Assembly (NCBI GenBank): GCA_020226215.1
Contig: CM035232.1
Location: forward strand, 49,228,179-49,292,178
Direction of reading: 5' to 3'
DNA: 64,000 nt
Origin: Sindora glabra
Lineage: Eukaryota > Streptophyta > Magnoliopsida > Fabales > Fabaceae
This document shows, one piece after another, positions 25,601-37,661 of the stretch. The notes beneath the pieces were generated by a model. It ran no database searches. It saw only the letters and a list, made by a program, of their open reading frames with translations, and was not told the DNA's origin. The position numbers were made by a program, and so were the translations under genes. The stretch's first letter is position 1, and every line of letters starts with the position of its first letter.

Positions 25601-26599
25601 AGCCCCAGAGTCTACCACCCATTCTTTCATATTGGCCACAAGAAGAGCTTGCGAAACAACCGCTGCAATTATATCATCTCCTTGAACTAAGTTTGCACTT
25701 GGATTAGAAGGATTGTTGTTTCTGGCTCTTTTCCTGCATTGTGCAGCATGATGACCTAACTTTTCACAAACATAATAAATTCCTTTCTTTTTTAACTTAG
25801 GGTTAGTGGCTTTAGGCTTGTAATTAGACTTTTTATTATCATACCTTTTTTTGTTAGGCTTTGTCTCCACTAAATTTGCCTTTGAAGTCATTTGTTTGGC
25901 TTCGGTCGATTGAAGTTTCTTCCCGCTTGTATCCTCAATGATTATATGGGTAATGAGATTCGATAAAGACAACTACTTGTGCTTATGCTTGAGTTGTTGT
26001 TTATATTGTTTCTAAGATTTTGGAAGTTTCTTAATAAGTATACCTGCAACAAATTCATCAAGCAAATTGATCTTTTCTGCTCGAATGTCCTCTAACAGCT
26101 TATTATACTCATTAATCTAGAATTTAATATCTTTGTCATCTTTCATCTCCCATCAGTAGTAATTTCCTATCAAAAACTTCTATTTTCCAGCATCCTTAAT
26201 AGTGTATTTTGCAAGCAAAGATTCTGAAATTTCACTGGCCTCCTTGTGTGTACAATAAACATTAAAGAGATCATTAGATAATATGCTAAGAATTGTATGC
26301 CTACATGCCTTGTTGGCATAACTCCAAGCATCCAACTGAGCTTTATCTGCTATCAATAATGGTCTCCAATCAGAGAGGGCACCAGCGATACCATGCATGT
26401 CTAGTGTGGAAAATACACACTCCTGCCATCTTCGAAAATTCTGTCCTCCAAAGGGATTAATCTTTGAACAATCAAGAAAAAGCTTGATGGTTGTTATAGA
26501 CTGAACATAAAGAGGAACATTAGCATTGAAGTTGTTGGCAGTAGCATTAGCATTGGAAAAATTAACAATTAAAGCAGGAACAGAAGAAACAGGATCCAT
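22662..26599 (-). pseudogene. Copia gag-pol of element 2, inactivated
   Basis: Gag probably starts at MDPVSSVPALIVNF (26599). The nucleocapsid knuckle reads YYVCEKLGHHAAQC near 25770, with Tyr where the first Cys belongs, so zinc binding is compromised. Protease is intact at VVDSGATRHIC (about 25610). Integrase retains IHTDLGD, FIDDF and SNGVTERKN, so the D-D-E residues remain. Reverse transcriptase shows CLYADDLLIFG near 23610 (Y-A-D-D in place of Y-V-D-D). RNase H begins EGYSDAN near 23120, runs through [10 protein letters not shown], and continues to about 22662. Most of gag-pol lies in one frame broken by point stops. One frameshift is clear, near 23470-23490, after which the frame stays open with further stops. 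The element is less decayed than copia element 1. Confidence 0.87.
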
Positions 26600-26611
26600 A
26601 ATTCTCAAGAT

Positions 26612-27122
26612 TGTTAGCGTAATAATAGACAAGTTTCGTTTTGATTATAAAATTTGAGCCGCGTTAATAATACTATCCTTGAGAATTATTTCGCCTGCAC
26701 AGATATCTTCCTAGGATAGAACAGATTCTTCCCGTAATAGAACAGTGGCACAGAACAACAAGAAAAATTAATCAACCCAGGCAGCGACGAGAATAGTATA
26801 ATAATAATAATTTTTTTCCCTTTTTCACATTAGGCCATTTAAAAAAGGCAAAGCAAAAATTCAACATTGGAGAGTAAAAGCAATTTATAGGTAATTAATG
26901 GTATTGATATGGCTGTTGGAAAGTAAAAACTTTTTATGAGAAATTAATTGTATTAATGGTATTAATTGTATTGATATGACTATTATAAAATCTCTAACGG
27001 AAATAATTTAAAATTCAAAATTAAATTTTCAATTTTCCAGGTAACCTTTTTCCATTTAATAAAATTTATATAAAAATAACGGTCCTTTTGAAATACTCTT
27101 CTTTTTAGTTCTACTTTCAATA
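26612..27122 (-). repeat. 5' LTR of copia element 2
   Basis: Aligns with 21572-22100 throughout, for example AATAATAATTTTTTTCCCTTTTTCAC-type and CCATTTAAAAAAGGCAAAGC blocks. In element orientation it ends CTAACA and is followed by ATCTTGAG and then the gag ATG. Confidence 0.88.
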
Positions 27123-28200
27123 ATTTCTAAATCAGAAAATAATTAAATTAATCATTCATAATCAAATTAACTTCTAAATCAAATGAATTCCTAAATAAAA
27201 AAACCAATTAGTTTAAAAGAAATCAAGTGTTTATATAACAAACTAATTATTATTAAATAAAGGAAATTTTTTTAGTGTTGCATTATCAATGGCTGCTTAA
27301 TGTTACATATAAAATTTATCAAATGTATTATTTTTTTAATCTAATAATCTAATCTTTGCACGTGTGTTATCTTGCATGATTAGCGCTTGAAGAATAAAAC
27401 AGAAAATAATAACCACATAGTGCTTCATTCAAATAAGATAGAGAACATACAAACATCGATTCAGGATCTTTCATGATTCCAAAAAACCAAAACACTATAA
27501 AGAATTTATGTTATGTTTAGAAAAATTTTCAAAATTGAAGGAATTTGAGATGTAAGCATTTCAATTCCCCTCACTTAAATTCTCTTTCTTTCAAAATAAT
27601 TTATTTGGCTAATACTTGTATTTTGAAGTATTTTTAAACAATTGTTTTGATGAACTAATAAATGATTAAAATAACAATATTATTACAATATTAAATCGCC
27701 ATTTGAAGTGAATATTTTTTTTTTATTTTGATATTTTATCAACCAAAGAATTTGCCAAAATTATTTTTCCCAACTTTTGTATTATTATTTTTATATCATT
27801 AAATTCCTTTTACTTTAATTTAAAATAAGCCCACAAGAAATTTTGTGATGACTAGTTTATAAAAATCAAATTCATTCTTCTCATAGAAGAACAAATAATT
27901 ACGCAAGAAAAAATTAGAATTAAATATTATAAATATACCAACATTAGTTTAATATTATAATATTATTTTATCTATAACATTAATGTTAATTTAATATTAA
28001 ATATTATAAATATACCAATTGGCTGCTTATTAATACAATTTTATTTTATATTATTGTATTTAACAAAAATAAAAAAAACTTACAAAATTATCAAATTGAT
28101 CAAAGTATATTATTCACAAAATAGAGTTTAAACATCACATCAGTGAACTATATCTCTAATTTATATTCAACCATAACAACTTAAGTATAATTTGTAAATT
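27123..28200. other. AT-rich DNA between copia element 2 and the Harbinger relic
   Basis: Non-coding. The left end of the Harbinger element may lie here around 27500, but no clear terminal repeat or TTA/TAA target duplication could be fixed. Confidence 0.4.
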
Positions 28201-28202
28201 GA

Positions 28203-29646
28203 TTACATTTCTGATTGATAGTAAGCAAACATATTTCTTGCAAAAATATCACGAAATGTTGTCCACTCTTTAGTAACTTGAATAGTTGTAATGTCTTTAA
28301 GGGTGTTATTCATATCTATTTTAGTATTTGATTGATTTGCTAATTCTTCATCTGCTATAACAAGAAGTTCAAGATCTCTAATCTTTAAAACTTGATCACC
28401 CTACTGCACCATTCTTATAATATTATGAAGTATGAAACATGCATTAGTAATTCTAATTTGAGTTTTTAAATATAAAAAAAGGAGCTTTCAAATATAAAAA
28501 AGGAGCTTTCAAAATAATTTTTTTTCAATATATTGTATAATCTTTTAATTATATTTCTCACTACACAATGTCAAAGATTGAATAGTTTTTTTATAATTTT
28601 GAGAAGTATTTCCCATCCGTTCATTAATAATGTATTTGGTTAATTGATAAGGGCCAAAAATCCTAGACTATTAGTATATCCCACATCCATAAGAAAGTAT
28701 TTACCTACAATCATAAAATAAAAGCATTAGAATTTTAAATTTTGTACAAAAATATCTTATAAATATTATTTCTTACTACCATTTGGAATTCGAAGATTGT
28801 TTCGATAACGTAAAGCATCTTTTAAAACTCAAGAATCAAATCATTCTCAACCTAGTAGCATGTAAATAAATTTTAAATTTGGACCACAGGTTGTTAACAC
28901 ATTTGTAGAAATATCACCTATGTTATTTTTATATCTTGATCTGTCTTCAACCCCAATAGTCAAAAGAATGAGTCCTATCCAATGCTCTAAGACAATTATG
29001 AAAATAAGTACAATATATCTAAATCTTATTAATAATACAAACATAAAACAAATAGATTACTCCATAAGAAATAACATTGTTTCTAACAATAAAATATTAA
29101 TAAACTAATTTGCCACAAACCATGTTTATTTGGTAGCATTTGAATCTTCAAGATTATAGTCATGCAATTTCAAATACTTCCTACTTACCTTCATTATAGC
29201 TTGCAAGACATTGTTAAATTGCTTACTTCTTGTTTCTTTTAGAGCGATAAAAATTGCATTGCACAACTTTGTACTTCAAATTATGAGCAAGGATATGTAG
29301 AAATATCGCTATGGATTCACTAATAGGAATACTTTTTATTCTAATCAATCCACCTTTCTTTTAATGCTCTGCATAATTTATGAAAAACCTTTTTGTTTAA
29401 CCTTAATTGCTCAATACAATCTTTGTTCCTCGATATAAACAATTAAGGAGACTCCACCTTTCTAATTCCCAATCATGCATTGGTTCCTTAACAAAATACT
29501 TATCATGCTATCAAGTTATTATTACACTTGTAAAGAGAGCTACTATAGGAACAACAATTACTTTCATCACTACTCCATCCTCTTCTTCATTTCTTTGTCA
29601 TTTCCTTGAAACAATTGTTGCATTATTGTCCATTCCTTCATAATCC
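28203..29646 (-). pseudogene. PIF/Harbinger transposase pseudogene
   Basis: Read on the minus strand, the blocks follow plant PIF/Harbinger transposases in order: KEPMHDWELERWS (about 29450), a helix-rich N-terminal region, RSRYKNNIGDISTNVLTTC (about 28915), FIYMLLGWE, VLKDALRYRNNLRIPNG (about 28790-28830), GKYFLMDVGYTNSLGFL (about 28650-28700), ACFILHNIIRMVQ (about 28405-28445), and a C-terminal end ARNMFAYYQSEM with stop at 28203. An intron with donor GTAAG and acceptor TTGTAG separates NLRIPNG from GKYFLMD. The first catalytic region reads LDRTH where the family has LDGTH. Many stops and frameshifts make it inactive. In the family this DDE enzyme cuts at TWA targets. Confidence 0.8.
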
Positions 29647-31355
29647 ATACAAAGTACATAATATCATTTCATTGCAATAAAAATATATACCAAGAGATAT
29701 ACTAATTCAACATTTTAATATTAATTCAAAACTATTGCCTTACACTTGTACACATTAGAAAGCGCCCTTCCCATGTCACCCAACATCATAAAATAACTAG
29801 TGTCAATGTCAACATGAATGCTTTATAAAAATACTTTACCTTTTTAAAATTCCTGGTATTTAGAAGGCACAACACAATGGAAACATTAAAAAAACAAGTT
29901 AAGTATACAAAGCATGTTTGAATGTCTCCCAAAATGTTACACAACAATAAGGTAAAACTTTAAAAACTTCCCCAATAACCATAAATAGTAGATAACTTAG
30001 CCAATATGGAGAATATTCATCAATCCAAGCTACTACAAAAATAATATCTTTTTATTTCCTAAATTTCATTCTTTATTGATCATAACAAGTGCTTCCAAAA
30101 ACATTTGCAAATATTTAACTTATGTTGTCAACAACTAAACTTACATACATGAAAAATTTAGAAAAAGGATATTAAGAAGCAACTAAAGGCAAAAGGTTTC
30201 AGAGAACTTTGTACCTTCCAAAGACATCATTTGGTCGTCTTACTAACAAGTTATCTATAAAAAAGGGAACATCAGGGCAACCAAATTCACCCAACAAGTT
30301 GAATTTGTGATGGCTTTCCATCAAGTTTCATGTTGTTTCACCTCTTAATAACTACTAAGACATTATTAACTTGCTTTGTATGCACAACTTCATGTACCTT
30401 CGATCTTCCACTCTTGTCATAACGAATTGAGTATCCCTTTCAACTCACCAATTTCTTTGAAAAGTAACTGCAAAGGTTCGTTAGAGTTTTCACTTCTTAA
30501 CATTATTCGACATTGACAAAAGTTAGGTACATAACAACATAAATCCTAGAAGGGCCAAAATGAATAGACATATATTAAAAGATATTTGAAAGCTTATGAA
30601 CGAACTTCATTTTCACTAAGACCAAATAACAAGCACTTTATAGACGATACAAAACTAGAATTATAATCATCCTTACTTCATTTTTCATGTATACCAAATA
30701 TCAAAAACTTAATGGGCAAGACAAAAGCTAAATCATAATCCACTACAAGCATAGGTTATAGCTTTGCAAAATTCATTAGCTTCATAAATGCAAACACAAC
30801 TATAAATAAAACAAAAATCAAGACTTTTAAATCACAATCAAAACAATTATCATGAAATTCAAAGGATGAAGAAAACCTTATCATAAGCTTCAAAACCAAT
30901 ATATCCATAAGAAATAAGTCAGTCACATACTTCGTTTCCTGGCATAGAACAATAGCAATTGTGGTGTCAATAGAAGGAGAAACAACTACTGTAACAAGAG
31001 AAGCAACAACAATGATGGCAACTGGAGAATTGACATTGAAAACGGAAATAAGGAGTGTGGTTTGAGAACATCAAGCAAGATTGGTGAAGGGAAGTTGCTC
31101 TCTACAGGAGGTTGAAGACTCCAAAGGGTTGATAAGGAGAGCGATCAGGGTGTTTAGAAAGAGAGTTTCAAATTCCACCTATTTTGGTGAAATTGTAAAT
31201 CCCTTGTGTACTATTGTTAAAATACCCTGTTATAATTCCTAGTATTTTCAAATGTTCTGTATTAATCATTCAAACAAAATATTTGTTTAAATAGGAATTG
31301 AAATACTCTACAAAGATACATTTCCCATTTTAATTGCTCCATCTAATCCCATTCT
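29647..31355. other. Probable remainder of the Harbinger element and flanking DNA
   Basis: No second open frame (the Myb-like ORF usual in PIF elements) is recognisable. A less AT-rich block at 30930-31190 could be the 5' part of the element. The sequence just before 31356 (AATGGGATTAGATGG on the minus strand) is like Harbinger subterminal DNA. Confidence 0.3.
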
Positions 31356-31831
31356 CTTTGTTTAGCACACTAAAAAATAGATTTCATTTCATTTCATTTT
31401 AGTAAAAATAATTTTATTTTATTTTTAAATGAATTCTTTTGTTTGGGATAAATTATATAAAATATGATTTCATTTTACTTTAAAATGAATTTTTTTTATT
31501 TGAAACTTTATTAAAATTTATAAAATTCATTTTAAATATTCATATTTACAATATTATCCTTAAAGTGAAAGAGAGAAAATTCAAAGAAAGATGGCTATTA
31601 ATAATTTAAAAAATTAAAGATAAAATTATTCAATAAAAATATTATATTTGAAATGAAATAAATTCCTACCAAATCCTACTCAATTTCATGAGATTTCAAA
31701 ATAGCAATAATGTAAATAAAATAAAATTTTAAAATGAAATAAAGTCTAAAACATTTAAATCCAAATATGATTTTTTGATAGAATTTATTTTAAAATCAAA
31801 TAAATTTTAGTTTTAAAGTGTGCCAAATAAG
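31356..31831. mobile_element. MITE-like element with TTTRGCACACT inverted ends
   Basis: The left end CTTTGTTTAGCACACT and the inverse of the right end CTTATTTGGCACACT match at 13 of about 15 positions, and similarity continues inward through AAATAGATTTCATTT-like sequence. The roughly 476-bp interior is A/T-rich and non-coding, rich in ATTTCATTT and its complement. No target duplication was identified, so the superfamily is open. Confidence 0.5.
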
Positions 31832-34800
31832 GGGTTAAGGAAAATGAAAAGAATGAGATTCTCAACCCAAATTAAGAAAAAAAGAGAGGAAGAAATCCAA
31901 AAAAAAAATAAATGAAAAAAAAGCAAAACTCATGAATTAATAAGAGTAGAAATCTTGTAAAAATAAGGAAGAATGGTAGAGTTAAGATTTAGGAGTTCAT
32001 GAATGAAGAAGAACAAAGGTGTAGAAGAGAAGAGGGGAAGAAGCCTCTAATGGAAGTCGAAGATTTTCAGACAGGCAAAAAGTTTATCGAAAAAGCTGGC
32101 AGGTGTACTTAAAATGCAGCATGAAAGTGGTCTAATTCCATTGAAGGGCACTCGCACTCAACGTAAAGGTCAATGAAAAATGACTAAAAGTAAGGAAAAA
32201 ATATTGAAAAGAGAATTTGGCCAGGAATAGAAGAAGGGGATGGAGACTGAGTCTTAACAGAAAGATAGTGAATTTCTAGTTTCTTCCATATCTCATAGAA
32301 CATATGATCTAAAAACATCATCACTTGACGTGGAAAAAGAGCATTATGTCTTAAAGATGTAGCATCTATTTACTAAATATGGAGTGTAGAAGAAAATAAG
32401 GTGCTTCTTTTAAAATTGCATGACTTATGAGACATAAGAAAAAATTAGGACGTAACTGGTGCGACAGCCTCTTGTTAAAACTAATCTAATTATCTATGAC
32501 CATTTGTTGCAATTCCTTTCGATTCTATGGAAAAAAATATATAAAAAAGAACAAATTACATTTTATCCACTTTTTATTTAATCTTTTTTACTTAATTTAT
32601 CTATAATTTTAAGTATTAAAATTTACCCATATATATTTTTTACTGTTAACATTCTACCCACCTAAAATTTGTTCTGTAAAAAATTTAATAACAACTGTAC
32701 ATGCAAAACACTTGTCTCCTTCATTCTCATTCTTAAAGAATTAAACTTAATTTAAAACTCAATTTCAGAAATAATTTATTTAAAAAAGCACTAAATCCTT
32801 TAAGCAAGCAATTATACAAATTTTGTGCTTGAAACTGCCGTTTCTATTTTGAAACTCAACTTTCGAAGAAAAATTCTAACCATTTTCATGAAGTAGTGTT
32901 GCATTCTTATATTTGAATTTTAGATAGAAAATAGTTTAAATACATAAAGTGTTAAGTATAAATGAGTGGATTTCAAAAATAAAAGCTACATGTGGATTAA
33001 GTAAAAAAAAAGATGAAATTATACATGACTGAAATATAATTTATCCTTTAAAAAATACTACTTAATTGTTTAATACATTTATTTCATCAACATATATAGA
33101 TTTTTACAGAGTTATGAACTTATTTGTTAAATTTTAAATGCAAATAACTATTTTTTTCCCCCATTATGCATGGGCAAAGATGTAATCGTAAATCTGTAAA
33201 TAGGTCTGGGCGACCTACTCAACCAGACAGATCCAACCTATTTTAAATTTGGGCCTCAATTAATGTTGAGACTGAATCAGGACTACGAAGCAATAACATT
33301 GGGTTGGTGTCGGCCAATCCTGTGCAATTATAAAATTTTAATTAAGAATTTATGTTATTCTAAGCCCAATCAAGATTTTATATCAAAAATATTTATTGGA
33401 CTTGGCCGAGGGATGATAACTCATATCCATCGGATCATTTTATATATTAACTGAGTTAAAATAAGTCGATTCATCTAGTTATTTAATCATTTTAATTAAT
33501 ATAATTTCTATAATAAAATTACTTATTGAATTGATTAAATACTATTTTAAACTTTATTGTCATTCTATTAAAATAAAATTTTTATAATTTTATAGTATAT
33601 ACTATTTATAATTTAATTATAAATTATTTCTTAAATAATATCTATAAAAATTTAATATAAATTTTTAAATGGATAGGTGCGTTAATCCAAATTTGTATAA
33701 AGATTTGATTTCGTGTTCATATTGTATCGCATTAAAAAATGCCACCCTAGCCAAGCACATCTTTAATGTTATAATAATCGTAACATTTTTCGAATAGCAA
33801 ATATCATAGATGATAGATGAGAGCGCCTTCTACTTATTAAAACATAACGAGCAAAGAAAATTTCTGATTAATTTCCTTTCCCCTTTTTTTCTTTTCAACT
33901 CTCTAAAAGAAAGTTCACTGTCATTTTTATTCTTTTTATTCCATATTTTAGGTCATCGTTGGGGCATATTATTTGCAAATCGATAAATTTTATTAATTTA
34001 AAAAAATTTCATCGTCCTCTATATTAATGCCCGCTTATACTAGTTGCCTTCATTGATGTATTAGGCATCTGTTTGGTACCTATTACTTTATTTTATGCGT
34101 ATAATTTATGATTGTAAATTTATTATTATATACTGGACATACATATATACACATCTTTATTGACTAAATATAATTTAATTAATTTTATGATATACAATAT
34201 TATTTTTATAATATGGCATATAAAAAATTTTACCTTAACACATTATTTTAATTTTATATTTATATAACATCTCACTTTTTTTTTATTTAATCCATGCATA
34301 AAACGAGTCATGCACTAGTTCTATACGTATCATTACAATTCATGTAATTACACTTAAATAGTTCGGCCCAAAGGACACAAACCTAACTGAGATAAACCTC
34401 TACTGCCGGTAGGGTTGGGCAAATAAGATTCGGTTTGGTTTTCGGCCCAGCCTATTATATATTAAGGATTGGATTGAGCAATTCGGTCCGTGAGTTAGAT
34501 TTAGGCAAAAAGAAAAAAAAATTGTTTGTTAAACAGGTCGGCATCGGCATCCTATTGAAAAATAGATTAGCCGGAACCCTGCCTGTTTTGTATATAACCA
34601 AAAAGAAATTAGAAATTGCATATATTATCTATATTACCTTTTTTTTATTTGGACCCAAGTTTCTATTTTTTTTTCTTTTGGGCATTGAGTTGCCTCATTG
34701 TTTGAGTTGTTTGCCCTTCATGTATGAAAGATACAAAAAAGGTTTAAGAATAAAAAAAGAAGAAATAGTTATAGACTGGATTGGGTCTAGGCAGCCTGTT

Positions 34801-36411
34801 TCAGGAAAGGGTTGAGCCTGGATCCTAAAAATTAAAAGATATTTTGGTCCGGTCTGGGTTTGGGCACCCTATTTTTATCTTAATTTTGTGTGTGTGTCTA
34901 TATATATATATATATATGCATATAATGCATCTTTAAAATTATAAAATAGTGGCAAAATAATTCTGAATTATATAAAATTATAATTTTATCTTTAAATAAT
35001 AATTCATACAATTTTATTTCTTTATATATATTTATACAAATAATTTTATTCTTAAATTATTGTAATGAGTAAAACTAATGATCAAGTAATATAAATTTAA
35101 TTTTTATCATGAATTCATCATTCTTTTAAAGAGTATACAAAATTTAAATAATGACTAAAAAGAAGTTCATTATTTTGCAATGCAAACTTCATTATTGTTA
35201 TTAAAAAATAATTTTAATAAAAAATAAAGTCAAGATTTACTAATAATTTAAGGAAACAATTCAAAGTCTATAGCTGGACAAAATTTTAAAAAATTAAAGA
35301 AAAAGTCTTGGCTGCACAAAGTTTAAAAGATATTGTTATATAAAATAAAATTAAAAAAAAAGGCCATAGGCTAGGCAAATCTCGCGCCAAGTGCTTAGAA
35401 TTTAAGAATTAAGATTGCCGAATAATGACGTGTTCCTTTTTTGGATCAATTTAAACTGCACACAATTGATTTTTACTCAAATTTAAAACTATATGATTTG
35501 TTTTAAACTCATAATCACAATTAACTAATGAAAATTTTGTTAATATTATTTATTTTTGAACTGTGAAGCATTTTTTTATCCACTCTTATTTTTTACTTAT
35601 TTCAAAACTAGTTTGAAGAGATTTTTCTAAATTTAGCATCAATTTCTTTTAAAATTGGAAGGAAACTAAATCATGTGAAAGTCATGTATTAATCTTGTTT
35701 AGATATCCAAGGAAAAGCTAACGAAGATGGGTTATATACACCATCAAGCATAAAAAGGTAAGTGACATATTTTAATACTATAAAATCGCGCGCGCGGGCA
35801 CACAAGCATTTTGTACAATTTACCCTTTCTAAAAGATATAGTAGGAATTAGACAAAACATGCAGTAAATAATTGCCGCAAAAGATAAATATTTGTGCTAT
35901 CAATTTTTAATGGCAATAATAATTGTCACTAAATGGGTGTTGGACAAACTTTAAATTACCCCTTTAATGGCAAATAATTGTTGCCGTTAATATGGATAAC
36001 ATTTGCCAAAACTAATAATACTTTTAGTAGCAATTATTATTTTCATTGCAAATGATCAATATTTTCTATTAAATTAATTTTAAATCAACTTTTAATTTTA
36101 TCTCCACCTTGATTATAATAATTTTTTTGAAATAAATATACTATAAGAATATATCAACTGAATTATTATATATAAAAAACTAAAAATAACTGTAGACATT
36201 AACTCAAAAACAACAATCACATTGTTTTAGTACTAAATATAAAAATAAATTAAGAAGTTCACATAACTGATCTCTAAATTTTGTGATCAAAATGTCATAG
36301 CCGTAGTGAATAAGATTTAAAAATAAAATGAGTCCTAGTTAGTCATAAGAAAATCAAGTCTAAAATTAATATCTAGATGTCCGCTAAGTCTTTGAACTTT
36401 CACTATGACTA
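31832..36411. other. AT-rich intergenic DNA
   Basis: No gene recognised. The tract at 33190-33470 and that at 34370-34870 are less AT-rich, the second with repeated GGTTTGG/CGGTCC-type motifs, and are probably worn repeats. A short TG run and a TA run lie at about 34886-34918, and CGCGCGCGCG at about 35787-35796. At 35860-36060 variants of AATGGCAATAATAATTG recur in both orientations, suggesting the end of an old DNA transposon. Confidence 0.4.
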
Positions 36412-36419
36412 GAAATTAT

Positions 36420-37513
36420 CATAATTATTTATGGTGCATGACACACTATGGATAAGGGCCCTTGGTGCTATAGCGCTTGACGCACTATGTTGTGCATAAA
36501 AATTTCATTTTCAGCCCATAGCAATAAAATATTAAATAAAAATATAAAATATAATATAATATTGAAATTAAATCAAACAACATGCAATCATATTATCATA
36601 AGGTAATATGGTCCACATGAAAATCAAATTCATAAAGAAAGAAGCAACACAACATTTAAATGAATTTCCTAAACCACAACAATAGATTTCACAAAAGAAT
36701 TAGAGGGGAAAAAGTGCAAAAGCAAAATTCAGAAACAATAGCAGGGTTCAAAAAAGAATTAGATGGCAAAAGAAAAAAAAAAGCGGAATTTAGAACAGCC
36801 AAAACTCTAAATATGACACGTATATGCAAACAACAGCACAAATTAGAAAACACATGACATGACACGTTCATCAAAATAAAAACAGAATTTAGAACAACAT
36901 TTGTTTAGAACTTTAGAAGCACTAAGTCAGAAAACTAAATAAATGCAAACAACAGCACAAAAGCAAAGCAGAACAGCAGCAATAAATTGAGGTAAAGAAT
37001 TGAAGGTCAAAGGCAGAAAAAAAAAAGAACCATTTGACAAATGAAGAAGCAAAGAGTTGGGGGGAAAAAAACCAAAGGGACGACCAGTTCGCATTCTGCA
37101 GAATGCAGAGGAAAACGGCCAAAAAGAAAAAAAATGAAAAATAGAAAGTCATTAATTGGAGAGATGCCCAATTGCCGGAGAGCGACCCAGTTGCCGGATC
37201 TGCGCCAACTTGCCGGTGAAGAAGCTCCACCCAGCAGACAGACGTTGGAGATCGTTGTTCACAGAAAAAGGGGCTGAAAATAGGGCTTGCGATTGTGTCT
37301 GGGAGGATCAAATCTGATTTGGCTTTTAATTTTGTGCCAAAATGAGATTGCGCAATTGCCATGTGCCTAGAAATAGCGCAGACAGCGCAAATGGCGTGCG
37401 CCAACACTGCGCCAAATCATCTGGGCAACGCAATGCTGGTTGCGTTGCGCCGAAGCTTGTTGTGCGTTGCAATGCGCAATGGCACACACAATAGTGCGCT
37501 TTTGATAACTATG
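36420..37513. mobile_element. Non-autonomous hAT-like element
   Basis: Flanked by a perfect 8-bp direct repeat GAAATTAT (36412-36419 and 37514-37521), the target-duplication length of hAT transposons. The right end inverted reads CATAGTTATCAAAAGCGC and the left end CATAATTATTTATGGTGC, sharing 12 of 18 bases. Both subterminal regions carry GCGC/TGCGC-rich motifs, unlike the AT-rich surroundings. Inside are three TTGCCGG copies exactly 19 bp apart (37172, 37191, 37210). No transposase is encoded, so mobility would have needed an enzyme supplied in trans. Confidence 0.72.
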
Positions 37514-37661
37514 GAAATTATAATATAAAATTGAGTCAAATAACAGAGTATTGCATAAACAAATGAATACTATGCCTATAACTAAGACTAATCAAAGTTT
37601 CATAACATAAATAAATTTTACAGACCCTAACACAATTAAACACCAATCATTCTTCTTCTTA

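Larger units (their letters stand above)
21571..27122 (-). mobile_element. Ty1-copia element, minus strand, near-continuous gag-pol
   Basis: Direct repeats of about 0.5 kb flank a minus-strand gag-pol. The heptamer ATTTCTA occurs immediately outside both ends (21564-21570 and 27123-27129). This contains the expected 5-bp target duplication, although the exact LTR edge is uncertain by a base or two. LTR ends read TGTTA...TAACA in element orientation. Domain order is gag, protease, integrase, reverse transcriptase, RNase H. About 560 bp of non-coding DNA separates RNase H from the 3' LTR. No initiator-Met primer-binding site is visible after the 5' LTR; the presumed gag ATG lies only about 13 bases from the LTR edge. 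Confidence 0.88.

Noticed and set aside
34435..34815. 126-codon open frame on the plus strand
   Set aside because: Composition is dictated by A- and T-runs, no domain or splice support is visible, and the region looks like a worn repeat.
36922..37407. 161-codon minus-strand open frame
   Set aside because: It lies wholly within the hAT-like element, has Phe/Ser/Cys-rich low-complexity content and no recognisable domain.
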